Shown here: in pieces, positions 23,665 to 35,288 of the stretch | Position numbering within the stretch: position 1 is the first letter of the stretch | Layout of the letters: the number at the start of each line of letters is the position of its first letter | NCBI GenBank assembly: GCA_010093485.1 | Contig: MU001508.1 | Coordinates: 1,068,051 to 1,132,050, forward strand | Direction: 5' to 3' | Origin: Karstenula rhodostoma CBS 690.94 | Taxonomy: Eukaryota; Ascomycota; Dothideomycetes; Pleosporales; Didymosphaeriaceae | Length of the DNA: 64,000 nucleotides | Position numbers and translations under genes: made by a program | Notes under the pieces: generated by a model | Database searches by the model: none | Told to the model about the DNA's origin: nothing | The model's input: the letters and a program-made list of their open reading frames with translations, nothing else

Positions 23665-24683
23665 CTGGCCGGGGAAGGCGGGACGGAAAGAACGAGGGGC
23701 TGCGGGGTGTCTGCGAGCTTCAGCGGCGACTCATAGCGATGCGGGCGGGCGGACGGGTGCTGTCGGTGGAGGAGGAGGAGGAGCGAGCGCGGGCGTCAGC
23801 GACCATTGGCGAGCGCGATGCTCGGAGGGTGGTGGCGGGCAGGGCGTCGCGTTTTGGCGTGCCGGTACAGGTACGGGGACAGGTACAGGTATACGTGCAG
23901 CAAACGCGGGCAGGCTCTCGACGGGCGGCGGGGTGCTTTGCGGTACGCGGTACGCGGTACGGTGGCGTGTGCTGGCGGGCTGCGTGTGCTCTCTCAGCTC
24001 TGGAGAAGGTAGCTGCGCGCGTGGAGCTTGACTGGCGGGCTGCGGGCTGCGGGCTGCGGGCTACGGGCTCACTGCACAGCGGTCGCCAGCGAAAGGTGGG
24101 CCCCCGGCTTCCACCAAGCTTCGAGAAGGAAAGCGCCCCTGCTGAAACCGCCAGAGCGCTCGTGCCCACCGCCTACCGCAGACCGCCCACGCCGCCTCCC
24201 GCAGACAATTGCTTTTCGCAACGTCGCTGCGATGCCTGCCTCATTCTCCAGCAACACGCCGTCTCGACCTGTCAAGAACGAGTATCTTTGTCTGCTCGGC
24301 CTGGTGCCGCCGGCCCTTGCTACAGCGAAACGCTACCAAACACACACACGCACCGAGACCCCTGCCGTCGCATCCTCTCCGCGTGGCCTCGCTTCTGTCC
24401 AGTGCCGCACGGAGAATTTGAGTCTCACGCCTGCCGCAGCCGCCTCACCGTGGTCCATAGCAGTCCACCCTCAGAAGAAAAACACATCGCCATATCGTTC
24501 CGTGACTTCGTAGACAGTCGTCAACCGGTGGCGCCAACCTGCCACCGCCCGTCCAGGTGCCACACGCAACCCGGCCAGGCTATCGAGCAAACAATGCCCC
24601 TCCCAACACCCCCCCGACCCACCCCATGACCCGTCCTGCACTCCTCAATTGGACTCGAACCCAGACGCATGCTGCCGCTAGTC
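23665..24683. other. GC-rich intergenic region with short repeats
   Basis: Long open frames run through here on both strands (for example 23481-24629 plus), but they overlap the 5' end of the F-box gene in antisense and are Arg/Ala/Pro-rich without domains, typical of GC-rich chance frames. Short repeats occur: GGTACAGGTACGGGGACAGGTACAGG near 23861-23890, GGTACGC units near 23941 and a heptamer array at 24035-24069. Confidence 0.5.
24035..24069. repeat. Heptamer array (GCGGGCT)
   Basis: Four perfect and one imperfect copies of a GCGGGCT unit lie in tandem. The array is short and non-coding, and probably replication slippage in a GC-rich promoter. Confidence 0.8.
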
Positions 24684-25891
24684 TTAGTCATAGTTGTGGT
24701 CTCGCTCCAATCTCCTCTTCTCTCTCGCTTCACCGCGCTCGTTAGCCTGGCGCGCACGTCGCCCTTTATGCCGGTCGAACCCTTCCTCGACTTCTCCACC
24801 GGCGAGGCCGCCAAGGATCGCTCCGCCAACTGTGGCCATCGTGTTGGGCACCGTGTCGCTCTTCTTGACTCTGCTGCCCGCCATGCCTCCTACCAAAGCA
24901 CCCACCACCATGGCCAACGCACGATGGTGGGGGTTTGGGGATTTGGATCGCACACGGCGAGACGGGGAATGCTGACGCCGCTCAGCCCTGCGAGGTGGAG
25001 ACCAAGATGAAGAGTGTTGCCGGCGTGGCGCTGGCCGTCCTCGTACCGCCCTTCCGTCTGCGTAGCCTGAAGGTGGAGACGGCGCTCGAGACTGCGACAT
25101 TAGCAAAATACAACCAACCAACTGTTTCACGGCAAGTGCTTACCGCAACTGCTCCTTGGTAGCGGTTCGCATCTCTCGGGCGCACCACCATCTGCTGCAC
25201 TGTTCCTCTTGGCCCATAGTACTCAGCATCTTCGACAACCTTCTCGTACCTACCATCATCTCTCCGGCCGTCGTCTCTTCTGCGGTCAAGTGCATATGAT
25301 GGATGCATACTCTTTGGTCCTCGCTCAACGTCGGAGTCGGAATCAAGTTCGCCTATGTTGTCTGGCACTGATCTGCTGTCGTAACGATTGCCTCTTGGCT
25401 CGGAATAGGAGCGCTGTCGTGGCAGTTGTCTCCGCGATGGTTGTCCCGTGGATTGCGGCCCTGGATAAGGTACTGCAGACGGTGGTCCTCCTGGATAGGG
25501 TTGATGAGGTGGGTAAGGTAGTCCTGTGGGCGGCGCTCCGGGAGGCGGAAGAGGAGTTTGCCACTGCGGATGTGGTGGGAGATCCTGCTGCTCAAGAGGC
25601 TCCCGTCTTTGTGGTGACTCTCGACGCGGAGGAGGTTTTTCTTCTGCGGGAAGCTGTCTTTGCCTCTCCTGCCGCTGTTGACCAGACTGTCGACCGTCGT
25701 GGTTATTCTTAGAACGTGACGCAAAGGGTCTGTGTTTGCTCAGCCTGTCCACTACAGGGTCGTGAAAACGAGTCGCGAATTTATCGACACCCTCGAAGCC
25801 GAGTTCCTGTTGGAGTAATAAGTACTGGCAAATGCTTCGTCCACGAATGCGCCAGGCTGCTTACGACAATCTCCCCGTAGTCGTCTGCCAT
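24684..25891 (-). CDS. Glycine-zipper protein with Pro/Arg/Gln-rich N-terminus, 365 aa
   Basis: Exons 25891-25865 (nine codons, MADDYGEIV), 25806-25144 and 25091-24684. All joins are in phase across 58-nt and 52-nt introns. After the start comes ELGFEGVDKFATRFHDPVVD, then a long low-complexity region rich in Pro, Gln, Arg and Tyr (20-250). The C-terminal part holds two glycine-zipper helices (MVVGALVGGMAGSRVKKSD and MATVGGAILGGLAGGEVEEG) and ends in a Lys/Arg/Glu-rich tail. Glycine zippers pack membrane helices, so a membrane-associated protein is likely; the exact function is unknown to me. An alternative acceptor 18 nt upstream would insert YLLLQQ after residue 9. Confidence 0.75.
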
Positions 25892-27361
25892 GGTCGCTAA
25901 GCTTTGCCGGACCTTCCGCGCGGTGCCGTATAAATGTACCTTTGGATGTAGTCCCGTGGTACCTGCTCGGAATACACCCTCTTTGCGAAATGTGCGGGTC
26001 GAGAGCGGTTATCCATGTTTCCATATGACGTCGTCCTGCGCCCGCGGGGCCTGGGCGGGGGCTGGAATGGCTGTGGCGTAGCTCTTTTGCGGACCAAAGC
26101 CTGTATTCCACAAAGACCGTGTCAATGAGCTGACGGTAGAAGCCTTGGGTGCGATCCTATGGTAAGGCCTCTCACCAATAGAAGGCACGAGCACCATGTC
26201 TGAAAAACGAACCTCATGCGCGCCTTCCCATCCCAAAATTCTAGCCGCGTGCCTCTCTGTGCGCGCATCATGTGTAGCAGCTGAGCACGACTCTCAAGGT
26301 GAAATGACCGCCATTCAATTTACGCATCTCATTCAGCTTCGCGGAGAAAGCTGTTCGCGTGCTTATGCCGGTACGCGATGTGAGACGCCGCTGTCTTGTT
26401 ACTGCGCAGCGCTGTAAGCTTGGCTATCCGTCGATGACTGCTGAGCGCGAAAACATCAAGTACCAGTGTGATGCGATCATGCTCGACTTGAAGAATACCG
26501 TGGTGAGCGATCAGAGGTTATCGAAAAAGTTGCGAAAGGAGCGGCTTAAACATGCTTTGATCGATAGGTCTTCAAATGGTGTGCAGCGCAAAGGAGTGGT
26601 TGCCGATACGAAAGTACGCCGGACGCTCCAAGCTCGGAATGGAGGCGTCGTGTCGCCACGGAGTTTCAAAAAACGTTGCGGTTCCACATCTCCAAGGTAG
26701 AGTCAGCACTTTCTTCGCGATGTGGCGGGGAGCCGATGGCAAGACCCACCCTTGCTACGCGAGTCACGCTACTGATGCCAACAATCTGAACCTTGGATAC
26801 CTATCGACGCGAAACCTCTGCGCGAAACGTCTATAACATTAGTTCGCAGAAACGCGTGCTAGCTCGAACCCTAAACCTACCCTCGGAGCTTTCAGCCACG
26901 ACGACCGAGTATAATTGGAAACGATCAGAAACGATAGTGTCTAAGAGAATTGTAAGAGGGTCTGCAACAAAAACGATAGTACACCCAAGAGCGCAACAGA
27001 GGTCATGGAACATTCTTCGACATGCCTTCGCTGCCATCTTGGCTGGAATACTCCGACGCCGTGTGCATTACCCACTATTGGCCGACTCGACCATTCTTGC
27101 GGGGTGGGCTTGAAGGTTTCGGCATCTTTATTTTGAGGTGAATGTTGCGTGAATCGTACTTTGTATGCGCGAAGAAGCGAAGCTACACATCCGTGCAAAG
27201 AAACAGTTATCCATGCCACATATCTTCAACACACTATAAAGCTGTCGTTGTCCATCCCCAAGTATCCATCATCCCATCCAAACATCTCTACAGCACTTCA
27301 ACACTCCAAACCAACCAACGCTTTCCAACCCAACTCTCCACCCCATCCACCAACCACAACA
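25892..27361. other. Gene-free interval, about 1.5 kb
   Basis: Several frames of 60-113 codons exist on the plus strand (26196-27113), but none shows a domain, biased codon use or consistent splice partners. From about 27230 the sequence becomes CA-rich and forms the 5' leader of the next gene. Confidence 0.45.
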
Positions 27362-27832
27362 ATGTCTTCCACCATCACCACCCCCATCCCCTCCACCCTC
27401 ACCACCACCACCCTCATCGCCACCCTCCACAACCACGAAACCATGATCGCAGCCCTCTGCCCCGGCCTCATCTCCTACGCCTTCCTCTCGGGCGACAAAA
27501 CAACCGAAGCAACCTACTCCGTCACAGACAAGAAGCCCATCGGCCAGGTACATCCCACCCACACCCCCACAACACACATCCTAACACCCCCAAAACAGAC
27601 TACCTACAAACTCACCCTCACCAACGTCCCCGACGGCATCAACTCCCTCGTCAACGCCAAGCCGCCCGTCGGCACGCTGACTATCGCGGCGAAGTGGCGC
27701 GTTGCCGAGGGCCAGCTCGTCGAGGAGGTCGAGATTGAGGGGAATATGCTGGTGAAGAAGATGGCGAGGGGGAATGTGGAGAAGACGCATCCTGGGCAGC
27801 ATTTTAGGTTGATTGAGCTGGCGAAGGCGTGA
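27362..27832 (+). CDS. Conserved fungal protein of unknown function, 139 aa
   Basis: Exons 27362-27547 and 27599-27832 are joined across a 51-nt intron with a CCTAAC branch site. The intron is a multiple of three and stop-free, so an unspliced frame also exists. The protein has a Ser/Thr-rich start and then an alpha+beta-looking domain (ETMIAALCPGLISYAFLSGD, TYKLTLTNVPDGINSLVNAK, WRVAEGQLVEEVEIEGNMLV). It has no signal peptide or membrane segment. It resembles a family of small Pezizomycotina proteins I know only as a domain of unknown function (possibly DUF7053), with a fold reminiscent of lipid-binding START-like proteins. The latter is a guess. Confidence 0.75.
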   Translation: MSSTITTPIPSTLTTTTLIATLHNHETMIAALCPGLISYAFLSGDKTTEATYSVTDKKPIGQVHPTHTPTTHILTPPKQTTYKLTLTNVPDGINSLVNAKPPVGTLTIAAKWRVAEGQLVEEVEIEGNMLVKKMARGNVEKTHPGQHFRLIELAKA

Positions 27833-29300
27833 ATGGTGGTGTGGAGGTGTTTGAGGCAGGTTAGGCCGCTGGGGTAGTGTTACCGATGGCTTTTCCTCTT
27901 GTAAGGTGGCCCTCGTCTTCCCGCTCCCAATATCTTAACAATACCCCCAGATGTCCTGCGTTCATTCATCTATGACCTCTGCTATAACTCTTTGCGGACC
28001 TCCCTGTGCGCATACCTTGTCTATTTAAGAAGTATTGCTTGCTTTGAGCGCGATCCTCCATAGCTACTATATGCGGCAAATATGTCATCTGCACATGGTG
28101 CATGCTGCGGTCGTGGAGCGCAGGGGTAGTACTGGCGGAGGGCAAGGTTCGTAGACCGTCCTGGGTTCATGGTGTCCATGTCCGACTCACGAAGAGCATG
28201 CCTCACGCTCTTGATGTTCATGTTTTGGTGATGCACGTGCCGCTGCCCAGGTTGTAAGAAAGTACAGCATCTAATTGGCCACTTTGGCTTATCTCGCTCG
28301 GATGATTGCGCGCTAGGGCAGTTGGATTGCGCGAATGGCACTAACGCAAATACCTCAACTCCCTCACCGTCTCTCACCACCTCTACCTCTACATCTCGCG
28401 CCTACTTCTTCCTTCTGTCTATATAGGGCTCGTGCTGCACACCTTTAGACTCAGCACTTCTTTACGAACTCGGCTTTTAGACGTCAAGCCGGAAAGATTG
28501 CGGTGTCCGAGGTACGCGAGGTTTAAAGATACCAATATCTAATTCCGTTAGCCAACTACCCAAACCGGCCCTACGCCCCCAGCCTAAATCTCTAATCTCC
28601 ACCACACGAGACTCCTCGAAGCTTGATTCGCACGTGCGATTACCCATGGAGGCCACCACCTCGCTTCGCTGTTGGTGATGTGATTTGACGAGGGGCAGTC
28701 GTTATGGGACGGTCCGGAGTAATAGAACGCGCACAAAAGGATTCATCGTGCGAAAGCCACAGACCGGACCATATCTATGGAAATTTGTCATCTGAAAGGG
28801 CGAGCGTGTAGCTACTCGTCAGTAACGGCCATTGAGCCTGCTTTGAGAACTAGGACCCTGATAACTACCGAAGTGGAACCCCGTCACAGGGTCTAGATGT
28901 TGGCTAGGGCGACAAGTCAAAGAGACTGCGAACAGCAACCATCTCTCCTACAACCCACCCCTGTAGGGCCGAGTGCGTTTGTTGGCATCTTGTCACTGGC
29001 ATATTGTCGCCACCCCTGGAGCGTCATGCTATGGCTACGCCCGATCCATTGCGGCGCAAACACACCCTGATAGGCTCTCAGAAACCGCGAAATACGTGTT
29101 TGCCATGATGCACAAATCCAGTCTGGTGTGGATGTCATTTCGCTACGACCTGCGGCTTACTTTTTCTTCCTTCCTGGGTTGTAACTCTGGTTCATTGTGC
29201 TCTTCCCAGTGTGGCACACAGCCACCGTTATCTTTTTTAACCGTCCCCTTCTCTCCAATGCCCTCGCCATCCTACTTTCTTTGACCCCCCCGGGGCCACC
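27833..29300. other. Gene-free interval, about 1.5 kb
   Basis: Only short chance frames; no tRNA T-arm or recognisable repeat found by eye. A CT-rich tract (29240-29290) leads into the next ATG. Confidence 0.45.
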
Positions 29301-30416
29301 ATGAACTCCCCCAAGCTCTTCTCGAAATGGTCTCTCGTCGCTTTCGCCGCCGCTCTGTCGTTCTGTCTTGTCCTCTTCCGTCCCACATCCATCCCCGAGC
29401 GCTACGATAGATACATCCCGCACCTCCCCTCCGGCGGCCGCACCGCCGGCATCCCAAACATCGTGCACTACACGTACCTCAAGAAAGATGCGTCGTCGAC
29501 GCTGCACTTCACCTTCCAGGACTACCTCTCCGTCTACGGCGCAAACACCCTCTTCAAACCCACCGCGATATACCTCCACACCGACCACAACGACACCTAC
29601 ATCGCGACGGCGGCGCGCGAGGGCAACACATGGACGCGCGCCATCCTCTCCGACTTCGCCCCGATCCTGCGCATCAACCACGTCGTCGCGCCCACCACGG
29701 CCAATAACCTCACCATCAAGAACATCGAGGCAAAATCCGACTTCGTCCGCTGGGAGCAGATGCTGGCCCTCGGCGGCATCTACATGGACTGGGACGTGCT
29801 GCCGCTGCGCGACGTGGCCGCGCTGCGGCGCGTGGGCTTCCGCAACGTCGTGGGCCGCCAGCCCGGCGGCGGCGTCAACTCGGGCCTCGCCATGTGCGCG
29901 AAGGGCAGCCAGCTAGCGTACCTCATGGCGCGGGACGGCCCGCGCGTCTTCGACGGCGGCTGGGGGACGCACGCTGTGGATTTGATCACGCACCTCTCGG
30001 ACCGCCTTGTCGGCGTCGACGGCGAGGTGCTCATCCTCGACGAGAAGGCGTGGGCGCCTACGAGCTGGGTGCCGGATTCCTTCGACAAGCTGTTCAGGCC
30101 GCATGACGACGCTCTCCCCTTTGGCGAAGAAGACGTGCACGCAGATAAAGAGCAGGACGCTGTTGTGCGGTGGGATGCGAAGGAGAACTTTGGGAAGAAG
30201 AATGCGTCCGAGTGGCGGATGGATTTCTCCCCTACCTATCTGCTGCATGCGTTCAAGAGCCGGAAACATGATGACGACGGCTGGTATAAGGAGTGGAAAG
30301 GCGTTACTGTCGAGTACGTGATGCGGCGGAATAGTAATTTTGCTAGGGCTGCGTATCCGCTGGTGAAACGCATGGTGGAAGAAGGGCTGGTCAAGGAGAC
30401 GAACGATGAGATATGA
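29301..30416 (+). CDS. GT32-like glycosyltransferase, type II membrane protein
   Basis: Intronless, 371 residues. An N-terminal signal anchor (WSLVAFAAALSFCLVLF, about 9-26) indicates a Golgi type II membrane protein. The catalytic region has the family marks: PNIVHYTYL, the segment SDFVRWEQMLALGGIYMDWD with the DXD metal/nucleotide-sugar site at Asp163 and Asp165, and VNSGLAMCAKGS. This is the pattern of the GT32 (Och1/capsular polysaccharide synthesis) superfamily. Donor and acceptor sugars cannot be read from sequence. It ends convergent to the methyltransferase gene, 349 bp away. A near-optimal start context (GCCACCATG) supports the chosen ATG. Confidence 0.88.
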   Translation: MNSPKLFSKWSLVAFAAALSFCLVLFRPTSIPERYDRYIPHLPSGGRTAGIPNIVHYTYLKKDASSTLHFTFQDYLSVYGANTLFKPTAIYLHTDHNDTYIATAAREGNTWTRAILSDFAPILRINHVVAPTTANNLTIKNIEAKSDFVRWEQMLALGGIYMDWDVLPLRDVAALRRVGFRNVVGRQPGGGVNSGLAMCAKGSQLAYLMARDGPRVFDGGWGTHAVDLITHLSDRLVGVDGEVLILDEKAWAPTSWVPDSFDKLFRPHDDALPFGEEDVHADKEQDAVVRWDAKENFGKKNASEWRMDFSPTYLLHAFKSRKHDDDGWYKEWKGVTVEYVMRRNSNFARAAYPLVKRMVEEGLVKETNDEI

Positions 30417-30765
30417 ATGCAAGAGAAAGGAATCTTTGATGGATCCGAGGAGTCACGCACTTGGGTGGGGAGTAGGGGGCTCGTGGTCGCGACGAATTCT
30501 TGTCCATCATTGGAGACGAAGTTATGGTTTTTGACGCAAAGGAGACGGAGTGAGTTGTAAAGTTAAGGTTACGGTTACGCTAGACTAATTTATTAATGTG
30601 TATTGATATGAGCAAACGGCTTCTTCACTACTTCGAACCCAAGTGAGGCCCTTCACTCGCAACCATACGCCAGACCAAACGTGCTTAGTTCCGCACGGCT
30701 AGCACGCACAGCTCCCTTACTCTCCCCCCACAACATCGACCCTCACCACACCGCGCATCCCCCAA
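30417..30765. other. Convergent 3' flanks
   Basis: Nothing beyond the 3' ends of the two neighbouring genes is visible. Confidence 0.45.
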
Positions 30766-31674
30766 TCACTTCTCCACCGACGGCTTCCACCCCGACCCCA
30801 CAACCCACTCCATGGCCATATAACACTTCCCCGCCTCCCCCGCCTCCTCACCCATAACCCTCCTCAGCGCTCGCATCACCTCTTCCAAAATCACCTCCTT
30901 CCTACCCTCCTCCCACAGCGATTCAAACATCATCAACGGCAACCTCAAGCTCTCGCAAAACTGCTCCGGCGTCCCAAGCTCCACAATCCTCTTCTCCACC
31001 ACGACGTCCACATCCGCAAACCCCGCCTCCTCAAGCTGCTGCCTCACAAACCCAGGCTCGTGCCACGCGTTGTTCTGCTGCATCATCCCGCGCACAGCGG
31101 ACAGGGGCAGCAGGGGCGGCGGGTTGGGCAGGCTGTTGATCGCGCGCTCGACGAGCGGGTACCAGTTTATAGCGGCCCAGGTGGTTATGCCGATGTAGCC
31201 GCGTGGCTGGAGGGAGTGGAAGAGTTTCGCCAGAGCGCCGAGCGGGAGGAAGAAGATGATGGCGTTGGCGAAGACGTGGGTGAATTGGTTGGGGGCGAGA
31301 TGCAGGTTTGTGCCGTCGAGGAGCTGCGTGGTGAGGCCTGGCCAGCCGTTCTGCTCTCCGCGGTTTTGGAGGTACGTCAGCATGGGTTGGCTGATGTCGC
31401 CGCCGAGGACTTGGACGTTGGGCCAGTGTGAGCGGGGGACTTTGGAATAGAGCGCTGCTGTGACGGCGCCGGTGCCGCAGCCGAAGTCGAGGGCGTTGAT
31501 GGTGGTGTTGTGCTGTTTGATCGAGGTCACGACGGAGGCTTTGTCGAGGAGGATGTCGGCGTAGGGGCGGGTCGCTGCTTCGTTGCGGGCATACCTCTCG
31601 GCGATGGCAGGGTCTTGCCAGGCCGTGCTAAGGCTCTCTTTAGACTTGTCTTCTGTTTTTTGTGTGGTAGACAT
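30766..31674 (-). CDS. SAM-dependent methyltransferase (class I)
   Basis: Intronless from the ATG at 31674, 302 residues. SAM-binding motif I is INALDFGCGTGAVTAAL; further class I features follow (LGGDISQPMLTYLQ, THVFANAIIFFLPLGALAKL, PRGYIGITTWAAINWYPLVE). The layout is that of the methyltransferase type 11/25 group found near many small-molecule genes; the substrate is unknown. The frame stays open upstream to 31953, which would add 93 residues. I prefer the internal ATG because MSTTQKTEDKSKESLSTAW looks like a normal start and the extension has no domain. Confidence 0.88.
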   Translation of the reverse strand: MSTTQKTEDKSKESLSTAWQDPAIAERYARNEAATRPYADILLDKASVVTSIKQHNTTINALDFGCGTGAVTAALYSKVPRSHWPNVQVLGGDISQPMLTYLQNRGEQNGWPGLTTQLLDGTNLHLAPNQFTHVFANAIIFFLPLGALAKLFHSLQPRGYIGITTWAAINWYPLVERAINSLPNPPPLLPLSAVRGMMQQNNAWHEPGFVRQQLEEAGFADVDVVVEKRIVELGTPEQFCESLRLPLMMFESLWEEGRKEVILEEVMRALRRVMGEEAGEAGKCYMAMEWVVGSGWKPSVEK

Positions 31675-32509
31675 GTTGGGTGACTGCAGTGCTTTTGGTC
31701 GAAGTCTGGTTGTAGTCCGAAAGGAGATAGACGATGTAGATTGGTGGCCGAATACGTCCAGATAGGCAACGCTAAACAGGGAGAAGGAATGCTTTGACTT
31801 TTGTATCATGGAAGAACTGCGTGTGAGATAGTTGACACGGAGTTTCCTCAACCTACCTTTATACTTCGCAAGTAACTGTGCTCCTTCACCAGTTGCATCC
31901 CGTGAAGGGCTAGTGGTTAGCATGGGATTGGACCATTTTGTCTGTTTGCACACGGCACGGCGTCTTACGAGTACTTAATGTCTCCGCGCTGCATTTAGGA
32001 GTAACAAATCGCGTTCACGGATCCACGTCGCGGGCAGGCTTCTAAGTAATCGTACGCAGGCCTTTTAGCTATTCAGGTATAGCGTATGATGTGGTAGGTA
32101 ATATTATTTACAATATTCTAGAATCCCTAATCCCACATCTGTCTTTCTGTTCCCATTGAAAGTTACACGTAACACGGATGGCTAGATCGCGGAGACTTTC
32201 TGGCTCGGAAGCGTGTAAGCGATCGATCTGAAGTCTCCGACCAGTCACAGCGATGCAGTCGCCCCCGCCACAATGTAATGTTATTGTGTAGTGGAAGCGT
32301 CAGGTAGCAGACTGTGCGGTGATAGGCCGTGCCACATATCGCATAGCGTTGTAAAAGATCTGTCGAAATATACGAAGTAGGTGATGATAAAAAAGAGTAC
32401 ATTCCTGAGTCTGTGGACTGATGTGACATGATATGTATCCAAAAGGGTATTCCCTTGACCTAAAAGGTCATTATCCCAAACGCCGGCGCTATGCTTTTCA
32501 CGAAACGTG
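31675..32509. other. Gene-free interval
   Basis: It contains the upstream region of the methyltransferase and the 3' flank of RPC34. It is AT-rich around 32080-32130. No feature supported. Confidence 0.45.
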
Positions 32510-33668
32510 CTACAGCTCCTCGGATGTCGTCTCTAACCACTCAGCAAAGTAGGCGCAAGTCCTCCCCGTAATAGGGCCCTCGTCGCTGCAGAGGTCAAAG
32601 ACTGGGCAGACTCCGCAGGGTGCATCGACGAAGCCGTTGTACTTTTGATTTATTGGAGGTATGACGGTCCGGTAGGTGGATGCCGAAACGTTCTCCAGTG
32701 TGCCGTCCATCACCATCATGTCCAACAGCAGTTCCATGTCAGAATCGCGCACCGTCTTTCCTCTCAAGAGCCCGCTCTCGTTGAGGTATCTGGCAAGGAT
32801 TATCGTGGTGGGATAAGGAGGGTTACGCTTGTGTTTAAGTCGAGAAGCGCCGGAATCGATAGGAGGATAGTACGGTTGGACTGGCAAGGCGTCTTCGATG
32901 TCCGGCACGCCCTTCACCTGGGCCTTCTTGCGCGCAATGGCGGCCTGGCGATGGCCGGACGCACCGCTGTTCCAGCTGCCGGCAACCCTCTCGCAGGTCT
33001 CGTCTTGCACTTTGTTCGCGACGACCTTTGCAGCGACTTCGATCAAAGCGCTGTCGAAGTCTCCCTCGTTCTGCCACGGGCCGCCTGCGACATCCTCGGA
33101 GGGCTTGAGGTGCTTGAGCAGATACATTTTACGATTCGGCGTCTTGACGCTCATGACCGCCTGGATGAGGTCTTTGGACTCGAGGCTTTTGAGATACTTG
33201 GTCACGGTGGGCTGCGCGAGGTTCGTCTTGGCCCGCAGCGCCTTGGACCAGACGCCTTCGGTGTGCGCATTGTCGATGTGCTGGTAGAGCAGCCGCTCGT
33301 CGGGCACCAGGCGTCGCAGTCTGCACATGTCACGTTAGCACAGGGCGCACCTGCGGCAGAGGGAGGCTGTACTTGTCGGCAATGTCCTTGGGTCGCAGCT
33401 TCCAGCACGGCTCGCCCTCGAATTGCAGCGGTTTCAGCAGGTGCCGGTTCGACAGGTCGGCTACCAGATTGAGCAGCTCGTTCAGATCACGCGCGATCTG
33501 CATGCTCGTCAGGTCCCGCTGGAAGAAGGTGGTCCCCTCGGGCCGCTTCGCGCATTCCTCATAAAGCATGTCGGCGCGAGAGCCCATGTCTTCGGCTGCG
33601 GGCGCAGCGGCAGCGCCATCTTCTGCTTTGGTCGCCAGCTCGGGCGGTGCTGCGGAGGCGGAGGCCAT
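32510..33668 (-). CDS. RPC34: RNA polymerase III subunit RPC34/RPC6
   Basis: Exons 33668-33373 and 33320-32510 (52-nt intron with CTAAC branch site) give 368 residues, normal for fungal Rpc34. After an Ala-rich start the tandem winged-helix region follows (ARDLNELLNLVADLSNRHLL; DKLRRLVPDERLLYQHIDNA; SKALRAKTNLAQPTVTKYLK). The C-terminal cysteine cluster CGVCPVFDLC...GRTC is the iron-sulfur-binding motif of human RPC39 and its relatives. It acts in the nucleus in the Rpc82/Rpc34/Rpc31 heterotrimer that opens Pol III promoters. The intron restores the ADKLRRLVPDER junction. Confidence 0.95.
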
Positions 33669-35288
33669 GTTGACTGGAGGTGGGTGAGTCGCTATCGATC
33701 GATCATGAGCGACGTCAAGGCGGGCGCTCTCTCGCTGTTGCGTGGGTCCCTCTCTGTCGCGAGAATAAGCCGACTCATCGTTCACACAAAAGTTTCGCGG
33801 TGGGGCACCACCCCGCGTCCGTGCGCGACGCCAAGTCACGTGTTCTTTCGCCTCCCGAGGTCCCATGGGACGGCAACTCAGTCGGCACAACGATGGCTAT
33901 CACCGACGTGTCTTGAGGGCTTCGGAGTCGTTCAGGTTGGGATTTCTCATGAGTTCCGCAGCGAACCTTGAATCGTAGCTAATCTATATCAGCGATGGAA
34001 GTATCTCTAGTCAACATACGTACTGGTGCAGCCCCACGCATGCGACAAATTGGTGGGTGGTTGAGCTACCTGCACACCTCACGCACACTTCACGCACCCC
34101 TCCCGCACCCCTCCCGCACACCCCTGAGTCTTCTTATCAAAAAGTCCCGTTGAGTGAGTCTTCGACCCATCCATGGTACGGGGATTTCGTGCGCATATAT
34201 GCCACGCCGACGAGTCTTGCAATGCCCCCCCCTCATTCATCGCCCATGGTTCCCAGACGGGTGGAACCTATCGCTTCCTCAGCCACACGCACCCCGTGGG
34301 GTTCCCAAGGTCAACACCCAGCACAGGCCCCTGACATGGGCTAACCCTCGCCCTTGCCTACATACCGTGCATTCGAGTTCGAACCCGAAAAGTGTCAACT
34401 TCCATTGCGACTAACTCGAGTTGGGCCGTTGGATCGACTACTGCACACTACTACATACACACACGATTCGAGCCTTGTGCTTGTTTGCCGCTGCCCGTTC
34501 GATTTTACCACCGTATTAACTCCACGCCGCTCTGTGCTTGTTCTCCGGCCACTCTTATCCTGTGCTTTCCCGGCTTCGTATCAACCTAAACCAGCTTGCG
34601 CAACTTAGGCCGCCTGATCGGCTGTCAATGCGACAAGAATGCCGGCATGCATCTTGTGCTTGCCCAGCGCTCGGATGGGGTCCCCAAACAGACCCCGGGG
34701 TAGCCGGTTATCGTCACCCGCACCTAGATCTGCATCCATCAGCGAGAGGATCCACCTTCAGCGAGGCTCAGCCACTTGGCGCCTCAACTCGACAAGTTGC
34801 CGCTTTACTCGTTTGGTTTTTGTGTTTCTTGTGACGTTGGAGCTTCCTGTCAGGACCCCCAACCATCGTTCTCTCTTTTCGTTGTTCAAGCGTTTCTGTG
34901 TTTGTGCCTTCCCAGAAGCAATTCAGTCAGTCACCAATGGGGACATCTATATCAATTTCAATTGACCGAGCAAGCCGTTGCCTATCATACCGATACGCAA
35001 GAGCTGCGTAATTCTGCACAGACAACGAGCCATAGTATAAGCGTACCCCACACAGAGTAGCCGAGCATCCCGTACAGTTGGCGAGCATTGCTGTGGCTTT
35101 GCTGGGCATTATGATCGCCCCAGGCCCTCATCACCTCCCCCTATTCCCCGGATGCAATCCTTTGTCTCGGTACTTGAGTCTGAGAACTATCTCTCAATCT
35201 TATATAATCTTCGAGGCAACTTCCGTTCTCCGTCATACCTTGGTCCCTTCGAGTCCATTTACGTACGGTCGCACCGCTAACCTGCACA
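33669..35288. other. Gene-free interval, about 1.6 kb
   Basis: The longest gap of the window. Open frames at 34057-35060 are short, Pro/His/Ser-rich and overlap each other, so I reject them. It holds a C-rich minisatellite (34072-34126) and a TATA box (TATATAAT near 35201), about 85 bp upstream of the transporter ATG. Confidence 0.5.
34072..34126. repeat. C-rich minisatellite
   Basis: Imperfect tandem units of about 11-12 bases (CACGCACCCCTCC type) repeat four to five times. Confidence 0.7.

Noticed and set aside
23481..24629. 382-codon plus-strand open frame
   Set aside because: It overlaps the 5' coding exon of the F-box gene in antisense, is Arg/Ala/Cys-rich, has no domain and reflects the absence of stop codons in GC-rich DNA.
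24638..24700. TGGACTCGAACCC segment as a tRNA T-arm
   Set aside because: No stem of five pairs and no D- or anticodon arm at the right distance.
31675..31953. In-frame extension of the methyltransferase
   Set aside because: No domain and no clear transit peptide; the start at 31674 gives the usual family length.
34057..35060. Cluster of plus-strand frames of 60-108 codons
   Set aside because: Overlapping frames with Pro/His/Ser-rich translations, no splice logic and no motif.
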